Below, one piece after another: positions 19,925 to 28,642 of a stretch of DNA of 64,000 nt. A program made the translations under genes and the position numbers. The stretch is taken from assembly GCA_028378565.1 (NCBI GenBank), contig JAONMX010000002.1:72966-136965 (forward strand), in the 5' to 3' direction. Below the pieces are notes generated by a model that saw nothing but the letters and a program-made list of their open reading frames with translations, was not told the origin of the DNA and did no database searches. The DNA comes from Bacteriovoracaceae bacterium. Lineage in GTDB: Bacteria > Bdellovibrionota > Bacteriovoracia > Bacteriovoracales > Bacteriovoracaceae. Numbering within the stretch: position 1 is the stretch's first letter; each line of letters begins with the position of its first letter.

Positions 19925-22051
19925 ATGGCCATTGAGCACGTAAAAAGAAAAGGTAAGTTAAAAGAGGCTGAAATTGAAAGTAAGGATCAGCGCTGGCATT
20001 GCCGTAATAGAATTACTCTTGTCTTTGGATCAAATGATATCGAAGACCTTGAAACATATATTTATACTGACGGTGGATTAGAGTTTAGAACTGTTAAGTT
20101 TCACCAAGCTAAAAGTAAGGCCATTGAAGAGATCTTAGATAACTGTATTGATGAGTATTACCGTGGACACGTTACACAGATCCATACTTATTTAAGTGAT
20201 GATCAAATGACTGTCACGGTTGAAGATAATGGTATTGGCTTTCCTCCTAAAAAAATTCCACAGGTATATAGCGAGTTTAGAACGGGTTCTAAATTTAAAG
20301 ATGAGGAAGTTGATGAGAAAGGTTTTCTTCACCGTACTCTTGGGCAAAATGGTCTCGGTGCAGCTGCCACTTGTTTAACTAGTGATATGTTTAAAGTAAC
20401 GGTTAAACATTATAATACAAAGAAAGAACAAACAGTGACCTTCTTAGATGGTGCCCTGAAAGAGAAAAAAACAAAAATTAAAACTTTCAAAGGACACTCT
20501 GGCGTAAAGGTCGAGCTTAACCTTTCAAAAGAAGTTTATAAGAAACCAAAAATAGATAAAGACCTTTTAAGAAAGAGGATCATTGATCTTGCTTTCAATA
20601 ACCCTGGACTTACTTTTTACTTTAATAAAGAAAAGTTTCATTTCAAAAAGGGACTTTATGAATTGGCACAAATTATAAACGCTGATAATTCACATCAAAT
20701 TTTAGATGATTCTTACGTCTATGAGACAACTAATATTAAAGGTAAGAAAGTAAAAGGGAAAATTGATCTTCATATGTCAGTTTGTATTGATCCATCTGAT
20801 GAGGAGAGAGAAAGGTTTATTTCTTTTGTAAACTCTACACCAACTTTTGATGGTGGCTTTCACCAAGATAGATTTAGAAGACTCTTTATCAATGCTATTA
20901 AAGATAAGCTCGAAAGAGTTGCAAAGAAAGAAAAGATAACAATCGTTGATAATGATGTCTTAACAGGGCTAACTTTTGTTGTGGGTGTGACGATGCCTAA
21001 TCCAAGGTTTGAGTCCCAAACGAAGAGAAAACTTGTCCGTGATACAAACTTAGAAAAGGCCATTGAAAAGCAAATGGAAAAGAACATGGATAAGTTCATG
21101 CGCAAGAATAAAGATTTTCTTGAGCTGATTGTCGAGCGTGGGAAATCTCGTCACAAATTTCAAATGCTAAAAGAAGCCTCTAAAAAAGGTAAGAGATCTA
21201 AAAAACAAAGAGTTGAAAAACTTCTTGATGCTAATGAAAGAAAGAAGAGAGATCTATGTACTCTTTTTATTTGCGAAGGGGATTCGGCCATTGGTGGTTT
21301 ACGTTCTGCTCGTAATAAATTGTATCAGGGTGGTATTGCTTTAAAAGGTAAGCCCATGAATGTTGCTCAAGCAACCATAAAAGATATTATTAATAATCAA
21401 GAATTCACAGACATTATGGCATCCATCGGTTTGACCCTCGGGCAACCTGTTGATTGGAATTCACTAAGGTTTTCTAGAATAGTTTTTCTAGCGGATTCAG
21501 ATGTTGATGGTGGCCATATTAATACTCTCTTAGCTAACTTCTTCTATACTTTCTGGCCTGAACTTTTTGAAAATGAGGCAATCCAGTTAGCTAAAGCACC
21601 TCTTTATGAGGTTGTGACGGGAAAAGAGACAATCTTTGTTGAAAGTCCAGGGCAATTAGAGAAAATGAAGAAGTCATCTTCTACTAAAATTAAAGAAATA
21701 CATCGAAACAAGGGGCTGGGGGAGATGTCTCCAGAAGCTTGGAAATTTATCATGAGTAAGGAAAACTATACAATTATCACCGCTGAAAGTGCTGCTGATG
21801 CCAAGGCCATGCTGAATGTATGCTTTGGTAAAGATGCAAACCTTCGAAAAGGTCTTTTAATTGATGATAGTGCTGCTGGATCTGAATCTATTAGTGTTAG
21901 TAAAGGTCTTGGTGCGAAGTCTGCAAAGAAAAAGACGGCGGCAAAGACTTCTTCCGTAAGGAAGAAGACGGCAAAGAAAAAGACGGCAAAGACTTCTTCC
22001 GTAAGGAAGAAGACTGCGAAGAAAAAGAAGACTGCGAAGAAAGGAAAATAA
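19925..22051 (+). CDS. parE: Type IIA topoisomerase ATPase subunit (divergent ParE/GyrB-like)
   Basis: GHKL motifs (EEILDNCIDE, VEDNGIGF), TOPRIM EGDSAIGG and DSDVDGGH; K/A/T/S-rich C-terminal tail. Confidence 0.88.
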   Translation: MAIEHVKRKGKLKEAEIESKDQRWHCRNRITLVFGSNDIEDLETYIYTDGGLEFRTVKFHQAKSKAIEEILDNCIDEYYRGHVTQIHTYLSDDQMTVTVEDNGIGFPPKKIPQVYSEFRTGSKFKDEEVDEKGFLHRTLGQNGLGAAATCLTSDMFKVTVKHYNTKKEQTVTFLDGALKEKKTKIKTFKGHSGVKVELNLSKEVYKKPKIDKDLLRKRIIDLAFNNPGLTFYFNKEKFHFKKGLYELAQIINADNSHQILDDSYVYETTNIKGKKVKGKIDLHMSVCIDPSDEERERFISFVNSTPTFDGGFHQDRFRRLFINAIKDKLERVAKKEKITIVDNDVLTGLTFVVGVTMPNPRFESQTKRKLVRDTNLEKAIEKQMEKNMDKFMRKNKDFLELIVERGKSRHKFQMLKEASKKGKRSKKQRVEKLLDANERKKRDLCTLFICEGDSAIGGLRSARNKLYQGGIALKGKPMNVAQATIKDIINNQEFTDIMASIGLTLGQPVDWNSLRFSRIVFLADSDVDGGHINTLLANFFYTFWPELFENEAIQLAKAPLYEVVTGKETIFVESPGQLEKMKKSSSTKIKEIHRNKGLGEMSPEAWKFIMSKENYTIITAESAADAKAMLNVCFGKDANLRKGLLIDDSAAGSESISVSKGLGAKSAKKKTAAKTSSVRKKTAKKKTAKTSSVRKKTAKKKKTAKKGK
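21948..22012 (+). repeat. Twin in-frame 30-bp direct repeats, each with a perfect hairpin
   Basis: GGCAAAGACTTCTTCCGTAAGGAAGAAGAC occurs at 21940-21969 and 21985-22014; each holds CTTCTTCC-GTAA-GGAAGAAG. Confidence 0.9.
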
Positions 22052-22054
22052 TAA

Positions 22055-23485
22055 ATGGAAGAACAATATCTGCACTCTCTAGAGTCCGTTCCTCTCGATA
22101 TGATTGTCAAAGAGGAGTATCGTACATATCAAATTTATACTTTGATGGATCGAGCAATTCCATATCTTCAAGATGGACTTAAGCCTGGGCAAAGAAGAAT
22201 TTTATATACGCTTTATAGAAATCAATCAAAAGGACTAACAAAAGTTAGTAGTGCAACAGGTCTAGTACTAACTCTTCATCCCCATGGACCTGCTTCTATT
22301 GAATCTGCCATTGTTAATATGGCCCAAGATTATACTTTCTCAAATAACTATCCTCTTATTGATAAGAAAGGTTATTTCGGAGAAAGAATGGAAACAGCAC
22401 CAGCTGCTGGAAGGTATATTGAATGTAAGTTAGGTAAGATTGCTGAATATTTATTATTTGATGACTTAAATCAAGTCGAGATGGTTCCAAATTATGATGA
22501 AACGGTGATGGAGCCATTTGCACTTCTACCAAAATTACCAATCATGCTTCTTAACGGAGCAGAAGGGATTGGTACCGGATTTTCGTCAGTAATACCTAGT
22601 TTTAATCATAAGGATATTTGTGAATCAATGATTCAATATGTGGAAACTGGTAAAGCTAAAAAAGTAAAACCATATGTTCATACTTATAAAGAAAAAATTG
22701 TCGCAGATAAAGGCAAGTTTATTTTCAATATGAAGTTTGAAGAAATTAAAGATAAGATTTATATCACGGAACTTCCAAGAGGGTATGACTCAAATAAGAC
22801 TTACCGATTTTTAAATAAGCACATTGAATCAGACTTTATCAAAGACTATATCGATTCAAGTGTTGATAACGACATTATGATCGAACTTATTTTTAAGCGA
22901 GGTCAAACTCCTAAACTATCTGAAGTTGAAAAGGTTATGGGAACTTCATCATCCCTTTCTCCTAATTACACATTAATTAGTGAAAGAGGAGTGAGAATAT
23001 TCTCTGCTCCTGATGAAATTATTCAACTTTTTACTGACAAAAGAATAGAAGTTGTACAAAAAAGATACGTTTTAATGAGTAACGATCTTGAAAAGAAAAT
23101 TCGTCAGAATAATGAAATTATCAAGTTTATCAAAAATAAAGAATATGAAGTTGCGACCAAAAGTAAAAATAGAAAATCTTATGTTGAGTATTTAACAAAG
23201 AAAAAATTTACTTTTAGTGACTATTTAGCGGACATGCCAATTTATAGAATGACTAAAGAAGAAGTTGAAAGACGAAAACTAATGGTTAAAGAAGATACTG
23301 CTAAGCTTAAAGAGTTTCAAAAAATCGCAAAGAGTGACAAGTTAGTAAGAAAAAAACTAATTGAAGAGATAAATGACGTAAAGCAGAAGTTGACCGATTT
23401 TCTCAAGTTGAAAGATGCCCAGAGAAAAGAGTTAAAGAGAAAGCTTGAAAAGCCGTCTACAAAGGGCAGAAAAAAGAAAAAATAA
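22055..23485 (+). CDS. parC: Type IIA topoisomerase cleavage subunit (divergent ParC/GyrA-like, no CTD)
   Basis: DGLKPGQRRILYTLY, HPHG, AGRYIECKL active-site Tyr; only 476 aa with a K-rich end. Confidence 0.88.
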   Translation: MEEQYLHSLESVPLDMIVKEEYRTYQIYTLMDRAIPYLQDGLKPGQRRILYTLYRNQSKGLTKVSSATGLVLTLHPHGPASIESAIVNMAQDYTFSNNYPLIDKKGYFGERMETAPAAGRYIECKLGKIAEYLLFDDLNQVEMVPNYDETVMEPFALLPKLPIMLLNGAEGIGTGFSSVIPSFNHKDICESMIQYVETGKAKKVKPYVHTYKEKIVADKGKFIFNMKFEEIKDKIYITELPRGYDSNKTYRFLNKHIESDFIKDYIDSSVDNDIMIELIFKRGQTPKLSEVEKVMGTSSSLSPNYTLISERGVRIFSAPDEIIQLFTDKRIEVVQKRYVLMSNDLEKKIRQNNEIIKFIKNKEYEVATKSKNRKSYVEYLTKKKFTFSDYLADMPIYRMTKEEVERRKLMVKEDTAKLKEFQKIAKSDKLVRKKLIEEINDVKQKLTDFLKLKDAQRKELKRKLEKPSTKGRKKKK

Positions 23486-23604
23486 AAATAGTGGAGTAAA
23501 TGAAAATAAATTATTTTTTTTATAGTAATAATTTCAGTTCTTTGCTAACCTATTAATAATAGGAGAATTTTTGTTCGATAGCTCGATTTTCACGGAGGAA
23601 AACA

Positions 23605-24012
23605 ATGAGTTTAACGAAGGCCGACATAGTAGAGAGAGTATATAAGGAAGCTGGTTTTTCTAAAAAGGAAGCTTCTGATCTTGTAGATCTCGTATTCAAA
23701 ATTATTAAAGACACTTTAGCAAGAGGTGAAAAAGTCAAAATATCTGGCTTTGGAAACTTTTCTATCAGAGACAAGTCGACAAGAGTGGGGCGTAATCCTC
23801 AAACTGGTCAGGCCATGGAGATCTCTGCACGTCGTGTTCTAACTTTTAAACCGAGCCAGGTTTTAAAGGAAGATGTGACTGCACGTTATTCTCACCGTCT
23901 TGATGATAAGGGAAAAGAAGATTCTTCTATTCCTGCTAAGGAAGGAACTAATCGTGCATTAAGCAGCTTCATGAATAATACTGAAGACGGCGGAACAGAC
24001 GACGATTACTAA
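23605..24012 (+). CDS. ihfA: Integration host factor alpha-type HU family protein
   Basis: MSLTKADIVERVY...GFGNFSIRDKSTRVGRNPQTGQ...; extra 40-aa polar tail. Confidence 0.9.
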   Translation: MSLTKADIVERVYKEAGFSKKEASDLVDLVFKIIKDTLARGEKVKISGFGNFSIRDKSTRVGRNPQTGQAMEISARRVLTFKPSQVLKEDVTARYSHRLDDKGKEDSSIPAKEGTNRALSSFMNNTEDGGTDDDY

Positions 24013-24026
24013 AATTTAGGTGGTTT

Positions 24027-24497
24027 ATGAATCAAGTGATTGAAATTCCTAATAAGAGTTTTTTTAAACTTAATGAGGTTTGCGCACTAACAAGTGTTAA
24101 ACCTTATGTACTTCGTTTTTGGGAGTCAGAGTTTGAAGAAATTTCTCCAACAACTTCATCAACCGGTCAAAAACTTTATGAACATAAAGATATCGAGGCC
24201 ATCTTTTTTATCAAGAAATTATTATTTGAAGATAAGCTTACAGTTGAGAAGGCGAAAGCTGAAATTATGACGATGCTTTCTCCAAGTAAAAGTGAGCTAG
24301 AAGATACTATCGAATCACAAGAAGATGATAGTGAAGATTTTGATTCACTAGAAAATATTATTGATCAAGAACTAAGTGTTTCAAGAAAAGCACTTACTGA
24401 AAATGAACTTAACAAGTTGTTTACAGCAAAACAAAAATTAGCTGATATTTTATCGAGAACTCAGACTATTAAGAACACCCATAATTGGGTTCAATAA
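24027..24497 (+). CDS. MerR family transcriptional regulator
   Basis: FFKLNEVCALTSVKPYVLRFWESEF...; follows ihfA as in many proteobacteria. Confidence 0.88.
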   Translation: MNQVIEIPNKSFFKLNEVCALTSVKPYVLRFWESEFEEISPTTSSTGQKLYEHKDIEAIFFIKKLLFEDKLTVEKAKAEIMTMLSPSKSELEDTIESQEDDSEDFDSLENIIDQELSVSRKALTENELNKLFTAKQKLADILSRTQTIKNTHNWVQ

Positions 24498-25400
24498 CGA
24501 ATCTTTATTAAATTGATATGTTTCCATTGAAGACCACCCATTTAATAGGGTGGTTTTTTGTTTTTCAAGATATTGTTGAGTAATGATACTAAGTGTAGGT
24601 GTATTTTGACTCATCAAAAAGTTTTCAACGCCCTTTAAAGATTTTTCATAATAGCTTTGTGACTTCTCTCGTTGATGAAGCCAAGGATTTATATCTTTTT
24701 CATGTTGATTAATATCTTCTGTAAGCTCTGTTAAATCGTCTATTAGTTGAAAGAGTATTCCAAGTTGTCTTCCGAATCTAAAGAGCTTGTAGGCCATATT
24801 GATGGCCTTAGGTTCATCATCTACACTCATAAGCATGCCACTAATAAGAGATGTCTGTATAAGTCTTGCAGTTTTTAGGTTATGTGTTTCTATTAAATCT
24901 TCAAATGAATGATTCATTTCGTGACTTAAATCTAAATATTGTCCTTGAATAAGACCTTTGCTACCTAATGCCCAACTAAAAAACTTTCTTATGAGTCTGT
25001 CATTAGTTGTTTCTAAGTCATGAATGAGATAGTAGCTATGATTTAAGAGACCATCTCCTACAAGTATGGCCTGCCACTGTCCGTACTTTTTGTGAGTAGA
25101 CTCTTTACCTCTTCTGTAATCATCATTATCCATTGCTGGTAGGTCATCATGAACGAGAGTATAGCTATGATGAATTTCTAAGGCAGAACTAAGCTTTCCA
25201 ATTGAATTTTTACGACTTTCAAATCTACCATCAATATCATAATCAATAGCACTCGCTAGACAAAGGAGTGGTCTAAAAAGTTTACCTGGAGGGAGAACAG
25301 CATAACCATAGGCCTCAGAAAATTCATGTTTTGGTAGGCCTAAAAGTAGGTTTTCTTTTAAGGATTGATTAGCAAAGACTGATAGTTCTTGTAAGTTCAT
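24450..25400 (-). CDS. Polyprenyl (farnesyl/geranylgeranyl) diphosphate synthase
   Basis: DDLPAMDNDDYRRGKE first Asp-rich motif, GKLFRP, second motif LIDDLTE. Confidence 0.9.
   Translation of the reverse strand: MNLQELSVFANQSLKENLLLGLPKHEFSEAYGYAVLPPGKLFRPLLCLASAIDYDIDGRFESRKNSIGKLSSALEIHHSYTLVHDDLPAMDNDDYRRGKESTHKKYGQWQAILVGDGLLNHSYYLIHDLETTNDRLIRKFFSWALGSKGLIQGQYLDLSHEMNHSFEDLIETHNLKTARLIQTSLISGMLMSVDDEPKAINMAYKLFRFGRQLGILFQLIDDLTELTEDINQHEKDINPWLHQREKSQSYYEKSLKGVENFLMSQNTPTLSIITQQYLEKQKTTLLNGWSSMETYQFNKDSLLNPIMGVLNSLSSR
24533..24565 (+). terminator. Intrinsic terminator for ihfA-merR
   Basis: ACCACCC-atttaata-GGGTGGT followed by TTTTTGTTTTT; lies inside the antisense CDS. Confidence 0.65.
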
Positions 25401-25437
25401 TTGGTTTTAATATCAATAAATTGTGATACTTACAAGC

Positions 25438-26358
25438 TTAAAGGATAGAAATGCTAGGTCGAGAGAGTGATCCATTTACATTAATAATATACTTCCCATC
25501 AACCTTCTTCTTACTGCTTAGTAGCAATGCAATAAAGCTATTCTTTTTAAGGAAGTCATCACTAAGGGAAAACTCACCAGTTAGTTTTAGACCAGAAGCG
25601 GACATATTTCTCATATTAAGAAAGATAGAACCTTTAAACACTGCAAAGACAGGAGCTGCTTCATTACCAGCTCTTAATTTTATATCTAGTTTTTTCTTTA
25701 CGAGATCACCTGAGAAATTGATATTTCCAATATTAAGAGCAGGAATTGTAAAATTATTGATTGTTTGAGAGTTTATATTAAAGTCTTTACTGCTAATTCT
25801 TAAAGCACCTTTTGAAAGTTGGTGGTTTTCTAAATTAATAACACCTTTAATATCAAGGTTTCCAGCAATAAGATTCTCTTGGCCAATAAGGGTTGAGATA
25901 AACTTTCCTGTAATATTTGAATTAGAAATATTCAAGTCTGTTCGGCCTAAACTAACTCTTGGATAAAGATTTAATTTTGTATCACCCTTATTAATTTCAG
26001 CATGAAGCTTGATACCAGGAGGAAATAATACAGGAATGGTGGTCCTTACTTGAAGGTTATCAAGCAATAAAGACTCATTAGGTTTATTAAAGCATTTTCC
26101 ATTTATTTTTGGAGTAATAAAGTTCACATTTGGTAAAAATAAAGAAATATCAAGTTCAGAGTACTCAATAGGGCATGACCTATTTTGTAAAAGAGCATTT
26201 TCAACCTGGGTTTTAATAATACTTTTAACAGGGAAGTTAAAGACGAAACCAATGACTAACATTGAGATTCCAATAACGATATACTTTAGCTTATAGAAAG
26301 TTGGAACTTCATAGACGCTATCTTCAATAATATTATCTTGTATTTTTTTACTATTCAT
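25438..26358 (-). CDS. gspN: Type II secretion GspN-like protein
   Basis: Single N-terminal TM plus beta-rich periplasmic domain; last gene of the gsp operon. Confidence 0.65.
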   Translation of the reverse strand: MNSKKIQDNIIEDSVYEVPTFYKLKYIVIGISMLVIGFVFNFPVKSIIKTQVENALLQNRSCPIEYSELDISLFLPNVNFITPKINGKCFNKPNESLLLDNLQVRTTIPVLFPPGIKLHAEINKGDTKLNLYPRVSLGRTDLNISNSNITGKFISTLIGQENLIAGNLDIKGVINLENHQLSKGALRISSKDFNINSQTINNFTIPALNIGNINFSGDLVKKKLDIKLRAGNEAAPVFAVFKGSIFLNMRNMSASGLKLTGEFSLSDDFLKKNSFIALLLSSKKKVDGKYIINVNGSLSRPSISIL

Positions 26359-26368
26359 AAGTTATATT

Positions 26369-26989
26369 TTATTTACTCGCTTTACGTCCGAAATGTATAA
26401 GTTCAATATCTCCATAGATAGAGCTCTTTTTTGGATTTTTATTTAAGTTGAATGTTTTAATTTTCATTTTCTCATTGATGACAAGTGCTTTTAAAAGAGA
26501 TGAGAACTCTGTGGAAGATACATCACTCACTCTTACTAGTGCCAAGGACTGGATGATGCCCCCAGTTTCTCTTTGAACATCAAGCTTAACACCTTGGAGC
26601 TTTGAGGGACTTAGCCCAAAAGTTCTTACAGCAGTACTTAATCTTCTATCAAGATCTGACTTATTCATTAACGTAAAGGGGGCGATGATATCTGCTCCCA
26701 GAGATTTAATACTGCTTTTTTGATTATTAATTGTCGTGATAATACTTTTAATTTCGTTTTTAGTACTTAGTTCGCTCTTTAAAGATAAGTTTCCAATAAA
26801 GATAAAAAGCAAAGCTACAATTGGGATAGAAATTAATAAAAGTGAAACACCATAGTTAATAGCTTTTTGAGCATCATCAGGCAACGACTCTAGTTTTGTT
26901 AAAATCATTTTATATTGAGGGTTATTTCTTATGGAGTCCATTTGTAGAAATAAAAACTCGTCTAATTTTTTAAAAACTTGAACTTTCAT
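26369..26989 (-). CDS. gspM: Type II secretion GspM-like protein
   Basis: Single TM, ferredoxin-like layout, position after GspL. Confidence 0.7.
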   Translation of the reverse strand: MKVQVFKKLDEFLFLQMDSIRNNPQYKMILTKLESLPDDAQKAINYGVSLLLISIPIVALLFIFIGNLSLKSELSTKNEIKSIITTINNQKSSIKSLGADIIAPFTLMNKSDLDRRLSTAVRTFGLSPSKLQGVKLDVQRETGGIIQSLALVRVSDVSSTEFSSLLKALVINEKMKIKTFNLNKNPKKSSIYGDIELIHFGRKASK

Positions 26990-28578
26990 AAAAGAGTCTC
27001 CTCAATAGCAAAGCTTAAAGTCTTTGTACCTGTCTTATAACGAAACTTTCCTTTTGAATAGGAACTATTTGTTCTGAGTTTTGTAAAAAATGATTCCATT
27101 TGCTCAGCACTGTCTCCTGTAAAAGTGGCCCTTAATGTTCCTTTTTGATTACTATATGTTGTGAGATAGACTCCGTCAGTTGAAGTAATATTACCTGCGA
27201 GCTGACTAAATGAAGAAAGAGCATTGACTTTAGAACTTGCCATGATGGTACTAACTTCTTGAGTAATATTCTTTTGTTGTAGTTCAAGCTTCTTGAGAAT
27301 TCTTTCAGGTCTTCTTCTATAAGTTCTTCTATCTTTAGCGGTTAGTCCTAACTCAGGATTTTTCAGCAATTTATTAATCTGCCTGTCGACACTTACAATA
27401 TTAGGCTTCGTAATAATGAGACGTTCTACAATAAGAATAGTGCTTAAGAATAGACAAAGTATTAATGCTCTTGTGAATAGGAAAGCGGTTGAATGTAGGG
27501 GAAATTGTAGGCCTCCTCCACTTGAATAATGACCTTGGAGAAAGTTCACAGGCTTATCTTTTAACTGTGATGCTCTGGCCATAAATGTGGCCATGGCATA
27601 ATTAGACTCATAGCCTGCAATGAGATCATTTCTGTCGATAATAGACTCTGGTGTTTCAATATGAAGAACTTTAATTTCTAACATTTGGGAAAGAAAGTTT
27701 GAAAAGTTATTAATACTTGAAGTACCGCCCATAAGATAAATATTTTCAACGGTTAAACGATGCTTTACTCGAAAACCTAAAAGCCATCTCTTTATATCTA
27801 ATATAAGTGGCATGGTTGCATGTTTCATTAGTAGAGCAAAATCTTTTTGGTCTTCTGAAACATTTTCATATTGGCTTTCAGTTAAAAAGAAACAATTATT
27901 ATGCTTATAGGTAACAGCTTCATTATTTGGAATTTCATATGTTTCACTTATCACTTCATCAATACTTTTACCTGCAGTAAAACTAATATGATTTGAGACG
28001 AGCTTTTGTTCGCTAATAATATAGCACTTTGTCGTTTCATGGCCTACATCTAAAATCGCGTAAGGAGCATTACTTCTTCTCGTTTGTGAATACTTATTAA
28101 CGACACTCATTTCAGAAGTTAATACTGAAGGTAATATTTCGTGGGTTTGAAGAAGTTCGTAAAACCTTTCAAAATCAGATTCTTTTGTAATATTAACGAT
28201 AATATCTGTATCGTTTTTATTCTTAAAGTAGCTAGCTACAAAATGGGCATTTGAACTTGGATAAGGTAAATTTTCATCAAGTTGAAATGGAAGCATTAGA
28301 TCTAACTTCTTCCTATTAGTAACAGGAAGTTTCATATAACGAGTTGTTACAAAATTATTTGGTAATTGAAAGAATACTTTCCCATCAAAATTCTCAGGAA
28401 TCGCAGCTTCTATAATTGCTGTTTGAATTTGTTCTAGCGTAGAATCTAGAGGCATTGATTTAGCAGCATCACTTATTAAATACTCTTTAGCATCATCTAA
28501 TAGTAGAGTCTTTCTATCTAAGTTGATATCTAGCACTTTTACGGAATATGTTCCTATGTCTATAGAGAGAATTTTCAT
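26986..28578 (-). CDS. gspL: Type II secretion GspL (PilM-like ATPase fold + TM + PilN-like periplasmic region)
   Basis: MKILSIDIGTYSVKVLDI, ILDVGHETTKCYII, YLMGGTSSI; TM LILCLFLSTILIV. Confidence 0.82.
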   Translation of the reverse strand: MKILSIDIGTYSVKVLDINLDRKTLLLDDAKEYLISDAAKSMPLDSTLEQIQTAIIEAAIPENFDGKVFFQLPNNFVTTRYMKLPVTNRKKLDLMLPFQLDENLPYPSSNAHFVASYFKNKNDTDIIVNITKESDFERFYELLQTHEILPSVLTSEMSVVNKYSQTRRSNAPYAILDVGHETTKCYIISEQKLVSNHISFTAGKSIDEVISETYEIPNNEAVTYKHNNCFFLTESQYENVSEDQKDFALLMKHATMPLILDIKRWLLGFRVKHRLTVENIYLMGGTSSINNFSNFLSQMLEIKVLHIETPESIIDRNDLIAGYESNYAMATFMARASQLKDKPVNFLQGHYSSGGGLQFPLHSTAFLFTRALILCLFLSTILIVERLIITKPNIVSVDRQINKLLKNPELGLTAKDRRTYRRRPERILKKLELQQKNITQEVSTIMASSKVNALSSFSQLAGNITSTDGVYLTTYSNQKGTLRATFTGDSAEQMESFFTKLRTNSSYSKGKFRYKTGTKTLSFAIEETLL

Positions 28579-28642
28579 ATTAATATTGTAGTAGAAAAAG
28601 CAGAGGAATGCATTAGTATATTAATTAGAGCTTATTGCTCGG

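Noticed and set aside
21766-22110. Minus-strand Phe/Ala-rich ORF (also 21857..22075)
   Set aside because: Antisense of the lysine-rich parE tail; no ribosome site or independent coding signal.
24027-24497. ihfA-merR pairing as a novel system
   Set aside because: Common conserved arrangement in proteobacteria.
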